From: Candidatus Omnitrophota bacterium
GTDB taxonomy: Bacteria > NPL-UPA2 > BS750m-G34
Length of the DNA: 9,299 bases
Direction of reading: 5' to 3'
NCBI GenBank assembly: GCA_030640045.1
Contig: DAOWKF010000066.1
Location: 1 to 9,299, forward strand
Part shown: positions 1 to 7,759 of the stretch, piece after piece
Layout of the letters: every line of letters begins with the position of its first letter
Position numbering within the stretch: the first letter of the stretch is position 1
Position numbers and translations under genes: made by a program
Notes under the pieces: generated by a model
What the model was told of the DNA's origin: nothing
What the model saw: the letters and a program-made list of their open reading frames with translations, nothing else
Database searches by the model: none

Positions 1-634
1 CAGGTAAATCAGCCCGAAAGCATTCAACTACAATGCGGTTTACCGGATATAGAATGAGATATAGAGAAAAAATAAACCCAGGCACCGGCATGGCGCTACC
101 CATATTCCTGTGTGTGCTCACCATCCGCAGGATTATAAATATCATAAGACAGCCTAAGGACGCGTAGATCTGGGTAGGGTGGCGGGTAATGGTTTCAGAA
201 CCCAGAACAATAGCCCATGGCAAGGTAGATTCTCTGCCGAAGCAGCACCCGTTTAACAGACACCCAATCCTGCCTATAGCCTGTCCGAGAGGTAAATACA
301 ATGCTACTATATCCAGGACAGAAAGTATTGGGAGTTTTGATCTTTTAAGATAAACCCAGGCAGCTGCTAATCCGGTAATTAACCCGCCGTGGAACATAAG
401 TCCGCCGTGATGAAGCATCAAAATCTCCAGAGGCCTTTCCAGATAAAAAGAGATATTCATAAGGACATACATAAGCCTCGCTCCCAGGATCGCAAATATG
501 AAACTAAGCAGACATAAATTGGATATTTTTATTTTTTTTTCTATTAAAAAGGTGGCGGTAAGAAAAGCCATGGCCATAAACAGGCCATAGCTATAAATCT
601 TAAAATGCCCTAAGTTAAAAAGTATTGGGTGCAC
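1..634 (-). CDS. lgt: Prolipoprotein diacylglyceryl transferase (C-terminus beyond left edge)
   Basis: Lgt is an inner-membrane enzyme that transfers a diacylglyceryl group from phosphatidylglycerol to the lipobox cysteine of prolipoproteins. 211 codons are visible and the frame is open at the left edge. Roughly 40-50 residues are probably missing, as the family is usually about 260-280 residues. The start is GTG at 634-632: the resulting N-terminus (V/M)HPILFNLGHFKIYSYG is the classic Lgt opening, although no Shine-Dalgarno sequence precedes it. It overlaps the end of lspA by 20 bases, so translational coupling is likely. Visible motifs are HHGGLMFHGGLITG at about residues 75-88 (H82 matches the essential E. 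coli His103), GRIG at 121-124 with R122 matching Arg143, and RIVVECFR at 200-207 (R200, E204, R207 match Arg239, Glu243, Arg246). Several hydrophobic membrane segments alternate with these. The 121-134 motif is GRIGCLLNGCCFGR rather than the E. coli GRxGNFINGExxGR form. Identification is firm. Confidence 0.95.
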   Translation of the reverse strand, partial: MHPILFNLGHFKIYSYGLFMAMAFLTATFLIEKKIKISNLCLLSFIFAILGARLMYVLMNISFYLERPLEILMLHHGGLMFHGGLITGLAAAWVYLKRSKLPILSVLDIVALYLPLGQAIGRIGCLLNGCCFGRESTLPWAIVLGSETITRHPTQIYASLGCLMIFIILRMVSTHRNMGSAMPVPGFIFSLYLILYPVNRIVVECFRADLP

Positions 635-1070
635 GTAAATTTTTTAATGCGTGGAAAGAGAGAAAAATTACCCCGAGGGTAATGCCGGAATCAGCGATAT
701 TAAAGACCGGCCAGATACGAAAATCAAGAAAATCTAAAACCGCACCGAATCTAATCCTATCAATTAGATTGCCGGAAACCCCTCCTAAGAGAAGTCCGAA
801 TGAGAGCTTAACCAGGAAAGAGAATTTACCTCGTTTTTGCCAGGCCAGGACTAAGAGAATGACTATAGCGAGGATGGAAAAAAAAATAAAAATCGGCCCT
901 CCGCCGGGAAAAAGCCCGAAGGCAGAGCCTGTGTTTGTGACAAAGCTTAAATGAAATATCCCGGGAAAAACAGGGTGGGATGACCCCGGATAAAATATAG
1001 TCCTGATCCAAAATTTTGTTGCCTGATCCAGGATAAGGACTAAAATGCTGACAATGAGAATAAAGGACAT
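615..1070 (-). CDS. lspA: Lipoprotein signal peptidase II
   Basis: LspA is an aspartic protease of the inner membrane that removes the signal peptide from diacylglyceryl-modified prolipoproteins, the step after Lgt. At 151 residues it has normal length, with four hydrophobic segments (about 3-16, 60-77, 88-100 and 123-142). The family motifs are present: D15 in the first segment, NTGSAFGLF at 46-54, GNLIDR at 100-105, VLDFLDF at 111-117 and FNIADSGITLG at 123-133. D113 and D127 match the catalytic dyad known from Pseudomonas LspA (Asp124/Asp143), and N101 and N124 are the conserved flanking asparagines. The ATG at 1070 lies three bases after the stop codon of the dksA-like gene, with only a weak purine-rich stretch upstream, so re-initiation or coupling is likely. 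Its 3' end overlaps lgt by 20 bases, and pairing with lgt fits the shared pathway. Confidence 0.97.
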   Translation of the reverse strand: MSFILIVSILVLILDQATKFWIRTIFYPGSSHPVFPGIFHLSFVTNTGSAFGLFPGGGPIFIFFSILAIVILLVLAWQKRGKFSFLVKLSFGLLLGGVSGNLIDRIRFGAVLDFLDFRIWPVFNIADSGITLGVIFLSFHALKNLRAPNTF

Positions 1071-1073
1071 TCC

Positions 1074-1442
1074 CTATAACTTTTTTTCTGCTTCCATTTT
1101 TTTCTGACATTTCAGACAGGACTGCGCATAAGGAATAACATTAAGTCTTTTAATGCCGATCTCCTTCTGACAAACTTCGCACTTGCCGTATGTCCCGTCC
1201 TTTACCTTTACAAGGGCATCATCGACCTGCCTCATTATCTCCTGTTCTGCCCCGTGAAGATCCAGGTTCATGTCTTTATCAAAGGCATCTGTCCCTAAAT
1301 CAGCCATATGAAAAGTGTGGCTGGATAAGTCTCCGGAACTATCTTTCCGGGAATTAAAGTCTAAGTGCTTTATATCCCCTTTCAATTTTTCCCTCTCTTT
1401 AAGTAAAAGTTTCTTAAATTTTTCACGCATTGGTTTCTTCAT
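1074..1442 (-). CDS. DksA/TraR-family C4 zinc-finger protein
   Basis: The family's best-known members (DksA, TraR) bind the secondary channel of RNA polymerase and modulate promoters such as rRNA promoters, often with ppGpp; many members have no assigned role. This 122-residue protein has a basic, charged N-terminal helix (about 1-27), a second helix (about 59-82) that would form the coiled coil, then the C-terminal finger: C88-X2-C91 and C109-X2-C112 inside [13 protein letters not shown] and SCLKCQKK. At the coiled-coil tip, where DksA has DxxDxA, this protein has D52-A-F-D55-K-D57, closer to the YocK/YteA-type relatives. I therefore do not assign the symbol dksA. The start ATG at 1442 is chosen over the in-frame ATG at 1430 because AAAGGAG lies seven bases upstream of it. 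The gene overlaps ileS by 20 bases and ends three bases before lspA. Confidence 0.9.
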   Translation of the reverse strand: MKKPMREKFKKLLLKEREKLKGDIKHLDFNSRKDSSGDLSSHTFHMADLGTDAFDKDMNLDLHGAEQEIMRQVDDALVKVKDGTYGKCEVCQKEIGIKRLNVIPYAQSCLKCQKKMEAEKKL

Positions 1443-4200
1443 CCTTCGACTCCTTTCTTAATACTTCTACACATCGATGGCAGAGAAACGGATGGATAGT
1501 AGATGCGCCGACAGACGCGCTATAATTCCAGCACCTCTGACATTTCCCACCCTCTGCCTTCATAACAGAAATACAAATCTCTTCCTTACCTTTCCCAAGC
1601 TCCAGCTGCACTTCCGAAACAATAAAAAATGAGGCAAGGTCCTCTTCGTATACTTTAAGAAGAGAAAAAAGAGATGAATCGGATATAGATAAAACTAATT
1701 TAGCCTCTAAGGAGCTGCGGACGATGCGGGCCTCTCTCTTTTCTTCAATGGCCTTCATTGCTTTCTCTCTTGTCTTAAGGATACCTGCCCATTTTTCTTC
1801 AAGTTCCTTTTGATAAAACCTTTTATTAATCTCAGGCCAGTTTGAAAGATGCACACTCTTATCTGTCTTCACTGACATTAACTGCCAGGCCTCCTCACAT
1901 GTAAAAGAAATGATCGGGGCCAGGACCCTTATAAGAACAGAAAAGAGCTCACTTAAAGCTGTCTGCGCTGACCTGCGCGGCAAGCCCTTAGCTTTGGTTG
2001 TATAGAGCCTGTCTTTTAAGACATCGAAATAAAAAGAGCTTAAGTCAACACTGCAAAAATTGTGTACCTCTTGTATCACGCGGTAAAAATTATATTGTTC
2101 ATAGGCGCGGGTTATTGATTCTATTTTTTTAGCCAAACGGCTCAAAATCCATCGGTCAATCTCAAGCATATCTTCGTAAGGAACAATGTCTTTCTCATTG
2201 GAGAAGTCACATAAATTCCCAAGCATATACCTAATGGTATTGCGAATCCTGCGGTACATCTCGACAGTCCTGTCTAAAATCTCCTGAGACAGACGTATAT
2301 CTTCCTGATAATTACTTCCGGCAACCCACAGTCTCAGTATATCTGCCCCGTGCTTGGACCAAATATCCATAGGGCTTATGACATTCCCCAGAGACTTCGA
2401 CATCTTTTTCCCTTGACCGTCAACTACAAAACCATGGGTCAGGACATGAGAATACGGCGCACCGCCTCCGTTCCCCACAGCGGTAAGTAAACTGCTCTGA
2501 AACCACCCGCGGTGCTGATCACTTCCTTCAAGGTAGAGGTCAGCCGGATAAGAAAGCGTGGAATTATTTTTAAGAACAGCAGTATGGCTTACCCCGGAAT
2601 CAAACCACACGTCCAGTATATCAGTCCCGCGGATAAATTCTTTAGAACCGCAGTCCGGGCAGGAAAAACCTTCAGGGATAAATTTATCAATACCGGCGCT
2701 AAACCAAATATCTACGCCATTTTTCCTGACATCTTCTGCCAGGAGGTCTATAACCTCTTTTTTTAAAATTGTGTTATGGCATTTCTTACAGTAGAGAACA
2801 GGTATAGGAACCCCCCACGCCCTCTGCCGGGAGATACACCAATCGGGACGTTCTCTGACCATGTTATTGATTCTATCTCTACCCCAGGATGGGATCCATT
2901 GGACGGTATCTATAGATTTAAGCGCCTCCGCCCTCACTTTATTTTCCATAGAGATAAACCACTGTTCTGTTGCCCTGAAGATAACCGGATTTTTGCAACG
3001 CCAGCAATGGGGATAACTATGTGTTATCCCGCTCTCTCTAAATAAATTTCCATTCTCTTTTAAAAACGCTATAATCTCTTTATTAGCTTTAAATACATTC
3101 CTGCCTTTAAACAAGGGAAACTTTTCAGTAAACTTACCTTCTCTATCTACAGGCGAAAATATCGGAAGATTATACTTAAGACCTATTTCATAATCTTCCT
3201 CGCCATGCCCGGGCGCAGTGTGGACGCATCCTGTGCCCTGGTCTGTCTCCACATGTTCTGCAAGGATTAAAGGACAATCTTTCTTTCTAATAGGATGGTG
3301 ATAGGTAATGCCTTCTAAATTGCTACCGAGAGTCTCTCCGACGATGTTATAATCTTGAGATACTACCTCCAGCCTATCTTTCAAAAGGATTATTATCTCT
3401 CCCTCAATCTCTATAGCTGCATATTTATAAGAAGGATGGACTGCTACGGCCTCATTAGCCGGAATTGTCCAGGGCGTAGTCGTCCAGATGAGAATAGAAC
3501 TTTTTTTATTTTTGAGGATTGGCCACCTTCGGCCTGCCTCATCCCCCAGATAAAATTTTACCCAGATTGAAGGGCTCTTCTTTTCTTCATATTCTACCTC
3601 TGCCTCAGCAAGGGCTGTGCAGCAGGAAATACACCAGTGGATGGGTTTAAGTCTCCTCGATACAAGCCCTTTGCCTACAAGGTCAGAAAAAAACTTAAGT
3701 ATTGTCCGTTCATATTCAAAATCCATGGTAAGGTAAGGTCTCTCCCATTCTCCAAGCACACCCAATCTCTCAAATTCATCCCGCTGAATTTTAATAAATT
3801 TATCTGCATACATGCGGCATCTCTGCCTCAGTTCCATCTTCTCCATCTTATGAGGACTCCGGCCCTTCTTCTCAAGTTCCCTGGCCACCTCATGTTCAAT
3901 CGGCAGGCCGTGGCAATCCCACCCGGGCACGTATGGCGCATCATAACCCTGCATAGTCTTGAATTTAACGATGATATCCTTAAGAATTTTATTGAGAGCG
4001 TGGCCTATATGAATATGCCCATTGGCATAAGGAGGGCCATCATGAAGAATAAATTTAGGCCTCCCCTTCTTTTTTTCTCTTATCTTTTGATAAAGAGATT
4101 CTCCTTCCCAAAACTTCATCCATTCAGGCTCCTTTTTCGCCAGATCTGCTTTCATGGAAAAAGGAGTTTTTGGAAGGTTCAGGGTATCTTTATAATTCAT
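1423..4200 (-). CDS. ileS: Isoleucyl-tRNA synthetase
   Basis: This class I aminoacyl-tRNA synthetase charges tRNA-Ile and edits mischarged valine in the cytoplasm. At 925 residues it is close to the bacterial norm (E. coli 938). In order: an N-terminus typical of the family ([14 protein letters not shown]), HIGH at 64-67, the CP1 editing domain with [11 protein letters not shown] at 239-249 and [11 protein letters not shown] at 326-336 (H327 and D336 match the editing His333/Asp342 of E. coli), [10 protein letters not shown] at 454-463, KMSKS at 599-603, the anticodon-binding domain, and a C-terminal zinc ribbon (C887, C890, C907, C910). Two more cysteine sets are present: C190/C193 with C399/C402, and C471/C474 with C514/C517. 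The ATG at 4200 overlaps the pnp stop in an ATGA arrangement and there is no well-placed Shine-Dalgarno sequence, so translation is probably coupled. No T-box leader precedes it. Family assignment is certain. Confidence 0.99.
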   Translation of the reverse strand: MNYKDTLNLPKTPFSMKADLAKKEPEWMKFWEGESLYQKIREKKKGRPKFILHDGPPYANGHIHIGHALNKILKDIIVKFKTMQGYDAPYVPGWDCHGLPIEHEVARELEKKGRSPHKMEKMELRQRCRMYADKFIKIQRDEFERLGVLGEWERPYLTMDFEYERTILKFFSDLVGKGLVSRRLKPIHWCISCCTALAEAEVEYEEKKSPSIWVKFYLGDEAGRRWPILKNKKSSILIWTTTPWTIPANEAVAVHPSYKYAAIEIEGEIIILLKDRLEVVSQDYNIVGETLGSNLEGITYHHPIRKKDCPLILAEHVETDQGTGCVHTAPGHGEEDYEIGLKYNLPIFSPVDREGKFTEKFPLFKGRNVFKANKEIIAFLKENGNLFRESGITHSYPHCWRCKNPVIFRATEQWFISMENKVRAEALKSIDTVQWIPSWGRDRINNMVRERPDWCISRQRAWGVPIPVLYCKKCHNTILKKEVIDLLAEDVRKNGVDIWFSAGIDKFIPEGFSCPDCGSKEFIRGTDILDVWFDSGVSHTAVLKNNSTLSYPADLYLEGSDQHRGWFQSSLLTAVGNGGGAPYSHVLTHGFVVDGQGKKMSKSLGNVISPMDIWSKHGADILRLWVAGSNYQEDIRLSQEILDRTVEMYRRIRNTIRYMLGNLCDFSNEKDIVPYEDMLEIDRWILSRLAKKIESITRAYEQYNFYRVIQEVHNFCSVDLSSFYFDVLKDRLYTTKAKGLPRRSAQTALSELFSVLIRVLAPIISFTCEEAWQLMSVKTDKSVHLSNWPEINKRFYQKELEEKWAGILKTREKAMKAIEEKREARIVRSSLEAKLVLSISDSSLFSLLKVYEEDLASFFIVSEVQLELGKGKEEICISVMKAEGGKCQRCWNYSASVGASTIHPFLCHRCVEVLRKESKDEETNA
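1450..1456 (-). promoter_or_regulatory. Ribosome binding site of the dksA-like gene
   Basis: AAAGGAG on the minus strand, seven bases upstream of the ATG at 1442. It lies inside the last codons of ileS. It is one of the two strong Shine-Dalgarno sequences in the window and decides the start in favour of 1442 over 1430. It suggests the small protein is translated independently and perhaps more strongly than the genes on either side, which lack a comparable site. Confidence 0.8.
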
Positions 4201-5018
4201 AGCTGTGTAATTACCCCTTTAATTAACTGTGTTATTATTGGCTCAGCATTAGATGCAATCTTGATAATCTCATTTATGTCAGCCGGCTTTAATGCATCAG
4301 GGTTACATTCATCAGTGATACACGAAATCCCGCAGACCTCCATACCGGCATGGACTGCTACAATAGCCTCAGGAACTGTAGACATACCAACCATATCAGC
4401 CCCTATTGTTTTTAAAAACCGGTATTCAGCTGCCGTCTCAAGATTGGGACCGGCAACTCCAACATATACGCCTTTTTTAATCTCAATCTTTTCCTTGATG
4501 GCAACGTCTTCAGCCACTTTTATTAAACGCCTGGAATACGGCTCTGACATATCCGGAAAACGCGGGCCAAGTTTATCATCATTTGGGCCGATTAAGGGGT
4601 TATCACCCATGAGATTAATATGGTCAGAGATAAGAACAATATCCCCTACAGAGAACTCCGGATTCATACCACCAGCTGCATTTGAGACAATAAGCACTTC
4701 TGCTCCCAGGGCCTTCATAACCCTGACCGGGAATGTCACGTCCTTCATAGAATATCCTTCGTAGTAATGAAACCTGCCTTCCATTGCCATGACCTCTCTT
4801 CTACCGACTTTGCCAAAAACAAAATTGCCTGCATGGGTCATAACAGTGGACATGGGGAAATATGGTATCTCAGTATAGGGAAGTTCTTTCTTATCTTCTA
4901 TCTCCTTTGCCAGGGCGCCCAGGCCTGTCCCAAGGATTATTCCGATCTTGGGAGCGGATGTAACCCTGGCCTTAATAAAATCTCTCGCCTCTTCTACATT
5001 TTTCTTTAGTTCTGCCAT
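4197..5018 (-). CDS. punA: Purine nucleoside phosphorylase, trimeric (PNP/MTAP) family
   Basis: This cytoplasmic purine-salvage enzyme cleaves purine (deoxy)nucleosides with phosphate to free base and (deoxy)ribose 1-phosphate. It has 273 residues, normal for the trimeric family. Visible sites are the phosphate loop [11 protein letters not shown] at 26-36, RFHYYEGY at 82-89 (H84, Y86 and E87 match human PNP His86, Tyr88 and Glu89), VSNAAGGMN at 111-119 (N113 and A114 match Asn115/Ala116), [11 protein letters not shown] at 190-200 (E194 matches the purine-binding Glu201) and [11 protein letters not shown] at 211-221 (M212 matches Met219). The residue at the position of human Asn243 is aspartate, D236 (in [10 protein letters not shown] at 232-241), so preference for 6-oxo over 6-amino purines cannot be assumed. 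The start is ATG 5018, with GGAGGTG six bases from it (counting from the GGAGG core). It opens the housekeeping gene train behind its own promoter. The symbol is given by family resemblance and is less certain than the family itself. Confidence 0.93.
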   Translation of the reverse strand: MAELKKNVEEARDFIKARVTSAPKIGIILGTGLGALAKEIEDKKELPYTEIPYFPMSTVMTHAGNFVFGKVGRREVMAMEGRFHYYEGYSMKDVTFPVRVMKALGAEVLIVSNAAGGMNPEFSVGDIVLISDHINLMGDNPLIGPNDDKLGPRFPDMSEPYSRRLIKVAEDVAIKEKIEIKKGVYVGVAGPNLETAAEYRFLKTIGADMVGMSTVPEAIVAVHAGMEVCGISCITDECNPDALKPADINEIIKIASNAEPIITQLIKGVITQL

Positions 5019-5022
5019 TTTC

Positions 5023-5029
5023 CACCTCC
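5023..5029 (-). promoter_or_regulatory. Ribosome binding site of the purine nucleoside phosphorylase gene
   Basis: GGAGGTG on the minus strand; the GGAGG core ends six bases before the ATG at 5018. This is the strongest Shine-Dalgarno sequence in the window, as expected for the first gene behind a promoter, and it fixes the start of the phosphorylase. Confidence 0.85.
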
Positions 5030-5039
5030 GGAACTAAAA

Positions 5040-5068
5040 ATTATATCACTTCCATATCTCTCTGTCTA
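5040..5068 (-). promoter_or_regulatory. Predicted sigma70-type promoter for pnp-ileS-dksA-like-lspA-lgt
   Basis: On the minus strand, TAGACA (5068-5063; five of six match the -35 consensus TTGACA) is separated by exactly 17 bases from TATAAT (5045-5040; a perfect -10). Transcription would begin near 5033, leaving a leader of about 15 bases that holds just the Shine-Dalgarno sequence. The element lies wholly inside the only real intergenic gap of the window (5019-5083) between the addB-like stop and pnp. No terminator hairpin is visible in that gap, so read-through from addAB may add to expression. The prediction rests on consensus match and position only. Confidence 0.65.
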
Positions 5069-5083
5069 TTAATATTTTTTCTA

Positions 5084-7759
5084 TTACCTGCACATGTAGA
5101 AGAAAGGACAATTTGGACAATAGCGCGGGTCCTCCGAGGCAGCGAAGTCTATCTCAGGGTTTAATATCTCCGCTATTATGAATTCAAGGGCATTAATGCA
5201 TATATCTAAGGCATGCTCCACGGTACCGGATTCTTTCTCCTTTGGAAAACTTACTATCTCAAGATCTTTTAGAGAATAAAGACCGCTCTTTACATAATCG
5301 TTCTTATAGGTTTTTCTGACAAGATAGAGATATAGCGGAAGCTGAAAACTCCTTATTGTATCTTTTATAGACTCCCTTGTAAGCTCCATACCCTCCATCT
5401 TTTTTATATCTTTGGGTACGAGGAGATTGCCTCCGGTTTTATAGTCTATGATAAAAATAGTTCCATCTTTTAATCTGTCTATCCTGTCAATGTAGGATAT
5501 AAAGTTGGAGGTCTTAAATTCTTTTTCCAGGCATACTATTTCCTTTACGTCTCTTTCCTGTTCCCTGTCTAAAAACTTCTTGAGTCTATATTTCATTACT
5601 TCCCTGAGCAGGAATGAATCGCTCTTCATCCTCCTGGCAAAAAAATCATCAAATCTATCTGAAAATGTTTTAAAAAAATAATCCCTGAACTTTTTATCAA
5701 TACGGGGAGGCTTCCCTACAAACCCCTTAAAGGTCTCCTCCAGTATTTCATGAATGAATCTACCTACGTGGAGGCCTTCGGGTTCTTCAAGAAAGCCTTC
5801 CTTCTCTTTAAGCCCCAGGACATACCGATAATAAAAACTCTGCGGGCAATGGAGATAAGTATTTATACTTGTGGGTGAGAATCTCCGCCCTTTAAGGAAA
5901 TCCAATATATCCCGGCTCTTGTAAATCCTGGTCTTCTCCGGCAGGACATTAATTTGGAAATTCCCTCCCCGGACAGGGACTACACCTAAAGACCCGGCTT
6001 GTTTCTCTTTCTCCCATATAAGTTCCTCAATAAACCTGCTTCTCTCTTTATCTTCACTCGTGTTATAAACTAAAAAAACATTCCTGGCAGAAGAAATAAG
6101 CCTCCTGAACTGGTAGCGCTGGATCTCCTCCTCTTCTTTAAGCCTGTTTAACCCGAGGCTCGCCATCACCTCTCCTGGGATCAATGGCTCGTAAATCTTG
6201 AGCCGCGGAAATACTGATTCATTGGCATCAAGGATAATGACGTTCTCGAAAGACAGTGACCGTGTCTCAAACAGCCCAAGAATCTGAAGCCCCTTAAGAG
6301 GGGAACCCAAAAAAGATATAACCTGATGTTCCATCTCCTGCCGGAAAAGTCTAAAAATATCTTCACTTGAAAACACCTCGTCAGCAAATATTGCATTAGA
6401 GAAATCCTCTTTTAAACGAAATAATTTCTCTATTATCTTCAGGTTTATCGGATAGGCAAAGCCATCCTGCGGATAGGCGAAGCCATCCTGTGGATATTCG
6501 CTCAATGGGCTTTTATTTACCATGGCATCTAAAAATATTCCAAGGGCGCGCGAAAAGTCTTTGAAACTTTTAATCTTTTCCCACAGGCAAAATAAAAGAT
6601 TATGGATTTCCTTTAAGTCCTCTATATCCTTAAGTCTTATAAAGAGATTCCCTGCTTCCTCTATTCTTTGGATAAGCGCTCCTATTGTTGGAGAAAAATT
6701 TTTTACAAAAGGATGAGATAGGACACTAAGATAATCTTTGGTATAATACATGATAGCTGTCTTCATGCCCTGGGCCTTTTTTGTGGACTGGGCCCTCATT
6801 ATTGATTCAAATAGGTTATAAAGAGAGCTCCTTCTCAAGGGATATCCCATCGATACATTAAACCCTTTCACAAAACACGCAATCTCAGAAAGGAGCGGCA
6901 CAAGTGTATCAGGGTCCGGCAGGACAATAACAGTGCTCTCAGGATTTTTTATTTTTTTAAGTATTTCCCGGACAAGACATGCCTCCCGGTGCATATCGCC
7001 TCCCGCGTAAATAGATAGCTTATACTCCGGAATCGACGGCTCAAGGGGCTGGGAGATCAGAGACGCCTTACCGATGTTATAGAAATGTTTAATAATATTG
7101 TCTTCTGTTTTGTGGAGAGAGAAAAAATTACAGAATAATATCCTGTCGAACTCATTGAGCTCTATCTCTTTAGTTATCCGGGAAACGGAGAGATACATCA
7201 ACCCCCTGGAATATACCCTCCGTTCTTTTAAAACATTGTGATATGCACCTCTCAAGGATAAAATACTTTTAAGCAGGAAATTTATACTCTCAGGCACATC
7301 ATACCCGATTGCTGCATTCATCTTGATATTTTTCAATGCCTTTACCTCTACATCCTCAAGGTCCAGTAATTCAATAAATTTTAAGATCTCCCTTGCCCAC
7401 GGCAGAAATCTCGAAAAATTTTCATTTCCCTTAACTATCTCCGGCGCAATTTTTTTAGTTAGAGTATATATAATGTAGCATGCGTCAAATTCTGATATCC
7501 TGCCCTGAACCACGTGGGGTTCATGGTTCTGCAGGAGATATTCCACAAATTCATCTATTGAAAAGAATGCCGGAGGGAAAAAACTCTTTTTTATTTTCTT
7601 TGACAGCTCCCTTTTAAGAAAAAGGGACGGCCTTTTACCTCCAAAGACAATAGCCAGCCTGCTTAAATCTGCACCCTTGCCAACAAACTCCTTCTCAACA
7701 AGCCCGGCTATCTTATGAATAAGATTGTCGGCGGGACTATATGTTATATTTTTTTCCAT
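5084..7759 (-). CDS. addB: AddB/RexB-like subunit with PD-(D/E)XK nuclease and Fe-S cluster
   Basis: AddB pairs with AddA to resect double-strand breaks for recombination; its nuclease cuts one strand. The 891-residue protein has an N-terminal helicase-like half with no Walker A motif visible (LAIVFGGKRPSLFLKREL at 35-52 occupies the expected place), a second helicase-like region with RSLSFENVIILDANESVFP at 500-518 (families usually show NEGxFP; here NESVFP), and a C-terminal RecB-type nuclease. Nuclease residues are H670 in GRFIH, D758 in IDRID, D772 and K774 in IDYKTG, and Q806 in FQLPLYLYL. The Fe-S latch is C638 (YLHCPQSFYYRY) with C881-X2-C884-X5-C890 at the extreme C-terminus. The ATG at 7759 overlaps the addA-like stop by 16 bases; the upstream AGAAGAAG is a weak ribosome site, so coupling is likely. 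Residues 422-436 hold a tandem YPQDGFA repeat. The family is firm; the symbol follows the neighbour and the architecture. Confidence 0.88.
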   Translation of the reverse strand: MEKNITYSPADNLIHKIAGLVEKEFVGKGADLSRLAIVFGGKRPSLFLKRELSKKIKKSFFPPAFFSIDEFVEYLLQNHEPHVVQGRISEFDACYIIYTLTKKIAPEIVKGNENFSRFLPWAREILKFIELLDLEDVEVKALKNIKMNAAIGYDVPESINFLLKSILSLRGAYHNVLKERRVYSRGLMYLSVSRITKEIELNEFDRILFCNFFSLHKTEDNIIKHFYNIGKASLISQPLEPSIPEYKLSIYAGGDMHREACLVREILKKIKNPESTVIVLPDPDTLVPLLSEIACFVKGFNVSMGYPLRRSSLYNLFESIMRAQSTKKAQGMKTAIMYYTKDYLSVLSHPFVKNFSPTIGALIQRIEEAGNLFIRLKDIEDLKEIHNLLFCLWEKIKSFKDFSRALGIFLDAMVNKSPLSEYPQDGFAYPQDGFAYPINLKIIEKLFRLKEDFSNAIFADEVFSSEDIFRLFRQEMEHQVISFLGSPLKGLQILGLFETRSLSFENVIILDANESVFPRLKIYEPLIPGEVMASLGLNRLKEEEEIQRYQFRRLISSARNVFLVYNTSEDKERSRFIEELIWEKEKQAGSLGVVPVRGGNFQINVLPEKTRIYKSRDILDFLKGRRFSPTSINTYLHCPQSFYYRYVLGLKEKEGFLEEPEGLHVGRFIHEILEETFKGFVGKPPRIDKKFRDYFFKTFSDRFDDFFARRMKSDSFLLREVMKYRLKKFLDREQERDVKEIVCLEKEFKTSNFISYIDRIDRLKDGTIFIIDYKTGGNLLVPKDIKKMEGMELTRESIKDTIRSFQLPLYLYLVRKTYKNDYVKSGLYSLKDLEIVSFPKEKESGTVEHALDICINALEFIIAEILNPEIDFAASEDPRYCPNCPFFYMCR
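6450..6491. repeat. Two-copy 21-base tandem repeat with internal hairpins, inside addB-like gene
   Basis: Unit one is 6450-6470 and unit two 6471-6491, differing at two positions (A/G at the ninth base, C/T at the last). The third unit breaks off after GGATA at 6492-6496. Each unit holds an inverted repeat: GGAT-(A)-GGC, a GAA or AAA loop, then GCC-ATCC. The period of 21 keeps the reading frame and yields YPQDGFA twice (residues 422-435) in the minus-strand protein. The location is between the two helicase-like halves, where a linker is plausible. Confidence 0.9.

Noticed and set aside
2461..2484. An ACCGC...GCGGT inverted repeat within ileS.
   Set aside because: Only five bases pair across a 14-base loop, in a conserved region (TAVGNGGG before the KMSKS loop) with near-normal length, so an inserted element is unlikely.
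3637..4764. A 375-codon open frame on the plus strand, antisense to the ileS/pnp junction.
   Set aside because: It lies entirely opposite strongly conserved codons of ileS and pnp, shows no recognisable domain, and has the composition expected of an antisense shadow.
4197..5083. A T-box or other riboswitch controlling ileS.
   Set aside because: The ileS start overlaps the pnp stop by four bases, and the leader before pnp would be only about 15 bases long, leaving no room for a structured leader.
5019..5083. A rho-independent terminator after the addB-like gene.
   Set aside because: The gap has A/T runs but no GC-rich stem beside them; only the promoter and ribosome site are supported.
7744..7759. 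A possible frameshift joining the AddA-like and AddB-like genes into one reading frame.
   Set aside because: The upstream protein ends at a natural RecB-type C-terminus and the downstream one has a normal AddB-like N-terminus. A short overlap is the ordinary explanation; the same applies to the 20-base overlaps at 1423-1442 and 615-634.
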